A DNA stretch of 48,620 nucleotides, taken from NCBI GenBank assembly GCA_903835065.1, contig CAILLO010000077.1, forward strand, positions 1 to 48,620. The letters run 5' to 3'. Source of the stretch: an uncultured Eubacteriales bacterium (GTDB lineage: Bacteria; Bacillota; Clostridia; Saccharofermentanales; UBA5734). The notes under the pieces were generated by a model. That model was not told the DNA's origin and did not search any database. It saw only the letters and a program-made list of their open reading frames with translations. Both the position numbers and the translations under genes were made by a program. The first letter of the stretch is position 1, and every line of letters starts with the position of its first letter. Shown piece by piece: positions 48,212-48,620 of the stretch.

Positions 48212-48620
48212 TCAGGCCTCCGGGCCCGGCGCGGTCGGCGCGGGGCGGTGGAACCGCACGAGGATCGTCAGGGCGGTGCCCTCCCCGACCCGGGTGTCGA
48301 TCGTCAGGTCATCGGCGTTGCGCTGGATGTTGGGCAGGCCCATCCCGGCGCCGAAGCCCATCTCGCGGGCCGCGTCGGGCGCGGTCGACCAGCCCTCCTG
48401 CATGGCGAGGCCGACATCCGGAATGCCCGGACCGTGGTCGCGGATCACGATCGAGACGCGGTCGGCGAAGATCTCGACGTCCGCCTCTCCGCCGCCGGCG
48501 TGGATCACCGCGTTGATCTCCGCCTCGTACATCGCGACGGAGGCGCGCTTCACCGCCGACGGGTCGACGCCGAGCTTGGACAGCGCCTTCTTCATGCCGC
48601 TCGAGGCTTCGCCCGCGGAA
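48212..48620 (-). CDS. Anti-sigma-factor-like GHKL ATPase (5' end outside window)
   Basis: The visible 135 residues run from the window edge to the TGA at 48212-48214. The N box is YEAEINAVIHA, the G1 box RDHGPGIPDVGLAMQEGW, and the G2 box GFGAGMGLPNIQRN, the SpoIIAB/RsbW-type arrangement. An internal ATG at 48593-48595 exists, but the codons before it (SAGEASSG) continue the family's usual GEAS-S segment, so the true start lies beyond the window. It precedes the hydrogenase homologue by 4 bases, as in Clostridia where this protein, the hydrogenase, DRTGG and PHP genes form one unit. Confidence 0.85.
   Translation of the reverse strand, partial: SAGEASSGMKKALSKLGVDPSAVKRASVAMYEAEINAVIHAGGGEADVEIFADRVSIVIRDHGPGIPDVGLAMQEGWSTAPDAAREMGFGAGMGLPNIQRNADDLTIDTRVGEGTALTILVRFHRPAPTAPGPEA

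Overview
The window is GC-rich, anaerobe-type bacterial DNA. Strong GGAGG-type ribosome sites, sigma-A style promoters, many ATGA/TTGA stop-start overlaps, LplB/YtcP-type sugar permeases without a linked ATPase, a guanine-riboswitch-like purine operon leader and a hydrogenase-linked signalling cluster suggest Bacillota or a close relative. The NadD-YqeK fusion and a threonyl-tRNA synthetase without a TGS domain weakly favour an Erysipelotrichia/Mollicutes-side lineage. No species can be named. Almost every gene lies on the minus strand; one dehydrogenase gene (25173-26195) and an insertion-sequence remnant are on the plus strand.

Region 1 (1-23584, minus) looks like one very long catabolic operon. 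It starts at a TTGACA-17-TATTGT promoter with a LacI-type operator just downstream. The order is two ABC permeases, a lipoprotein solute-binding protein, a perfect 38-base palindrome, then about 19 enzyme genes: four medium-chain dehydrogenases, an SDR, an Old Yellow Enzyme, a Gfo/Idh/MocA oxidoreductase, two xylose-isomerase-like TIM barrels, two ThuA-like proteins, a VOC protein, a GH4 glycosidase, a BadF-type amino-sugar kinase, a NagB-like deaminase, an FGGY kinase, a DeoC aldolase, a divergent two-subunit glycine-dehydrogenase-like pair, and an ATP-NAD-kinase-family gene cut by the window edge. The mixture suggests uptake of an unusual amino-sugar or keto-glycoside and its breakdown to central intermediates; the substrate cannot be read from sequence.

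Region 2 (23819-26433) is a junction: a HAD phosphatase, a decayed IS3-type transposase, a plus-strand zinc dehydrogenase, a bidirectional hairpin and tRNA-Pro(CGG). The tRNA 3' end faces the catabolic cluster, so this may be the edge of an accessory island.

Region 3 (26430-48620, minus) is mostly housekeeping: thrS-thyX, comEA, and a purine operon purE-purF-purN-purH-purD-nadD/yqeK-rsfS. That operon is preceded by a promoter, a guanine-riboswitch-like aptamer with an enlarged P2 arm, and an intrinsic terminator. Further upstream lie a DUF1638 gene with larC and larB (nickel-pincer cofactor), prfB, an aminotransferase with its Lrp-type regulator, malic enzyme, a membrane protein, and a cluster of two GHKL ATPase proteins, a PHP phosphoesterase, a DRTGG protein and a sensory-type [FeFe]-hydrogenase homologue.
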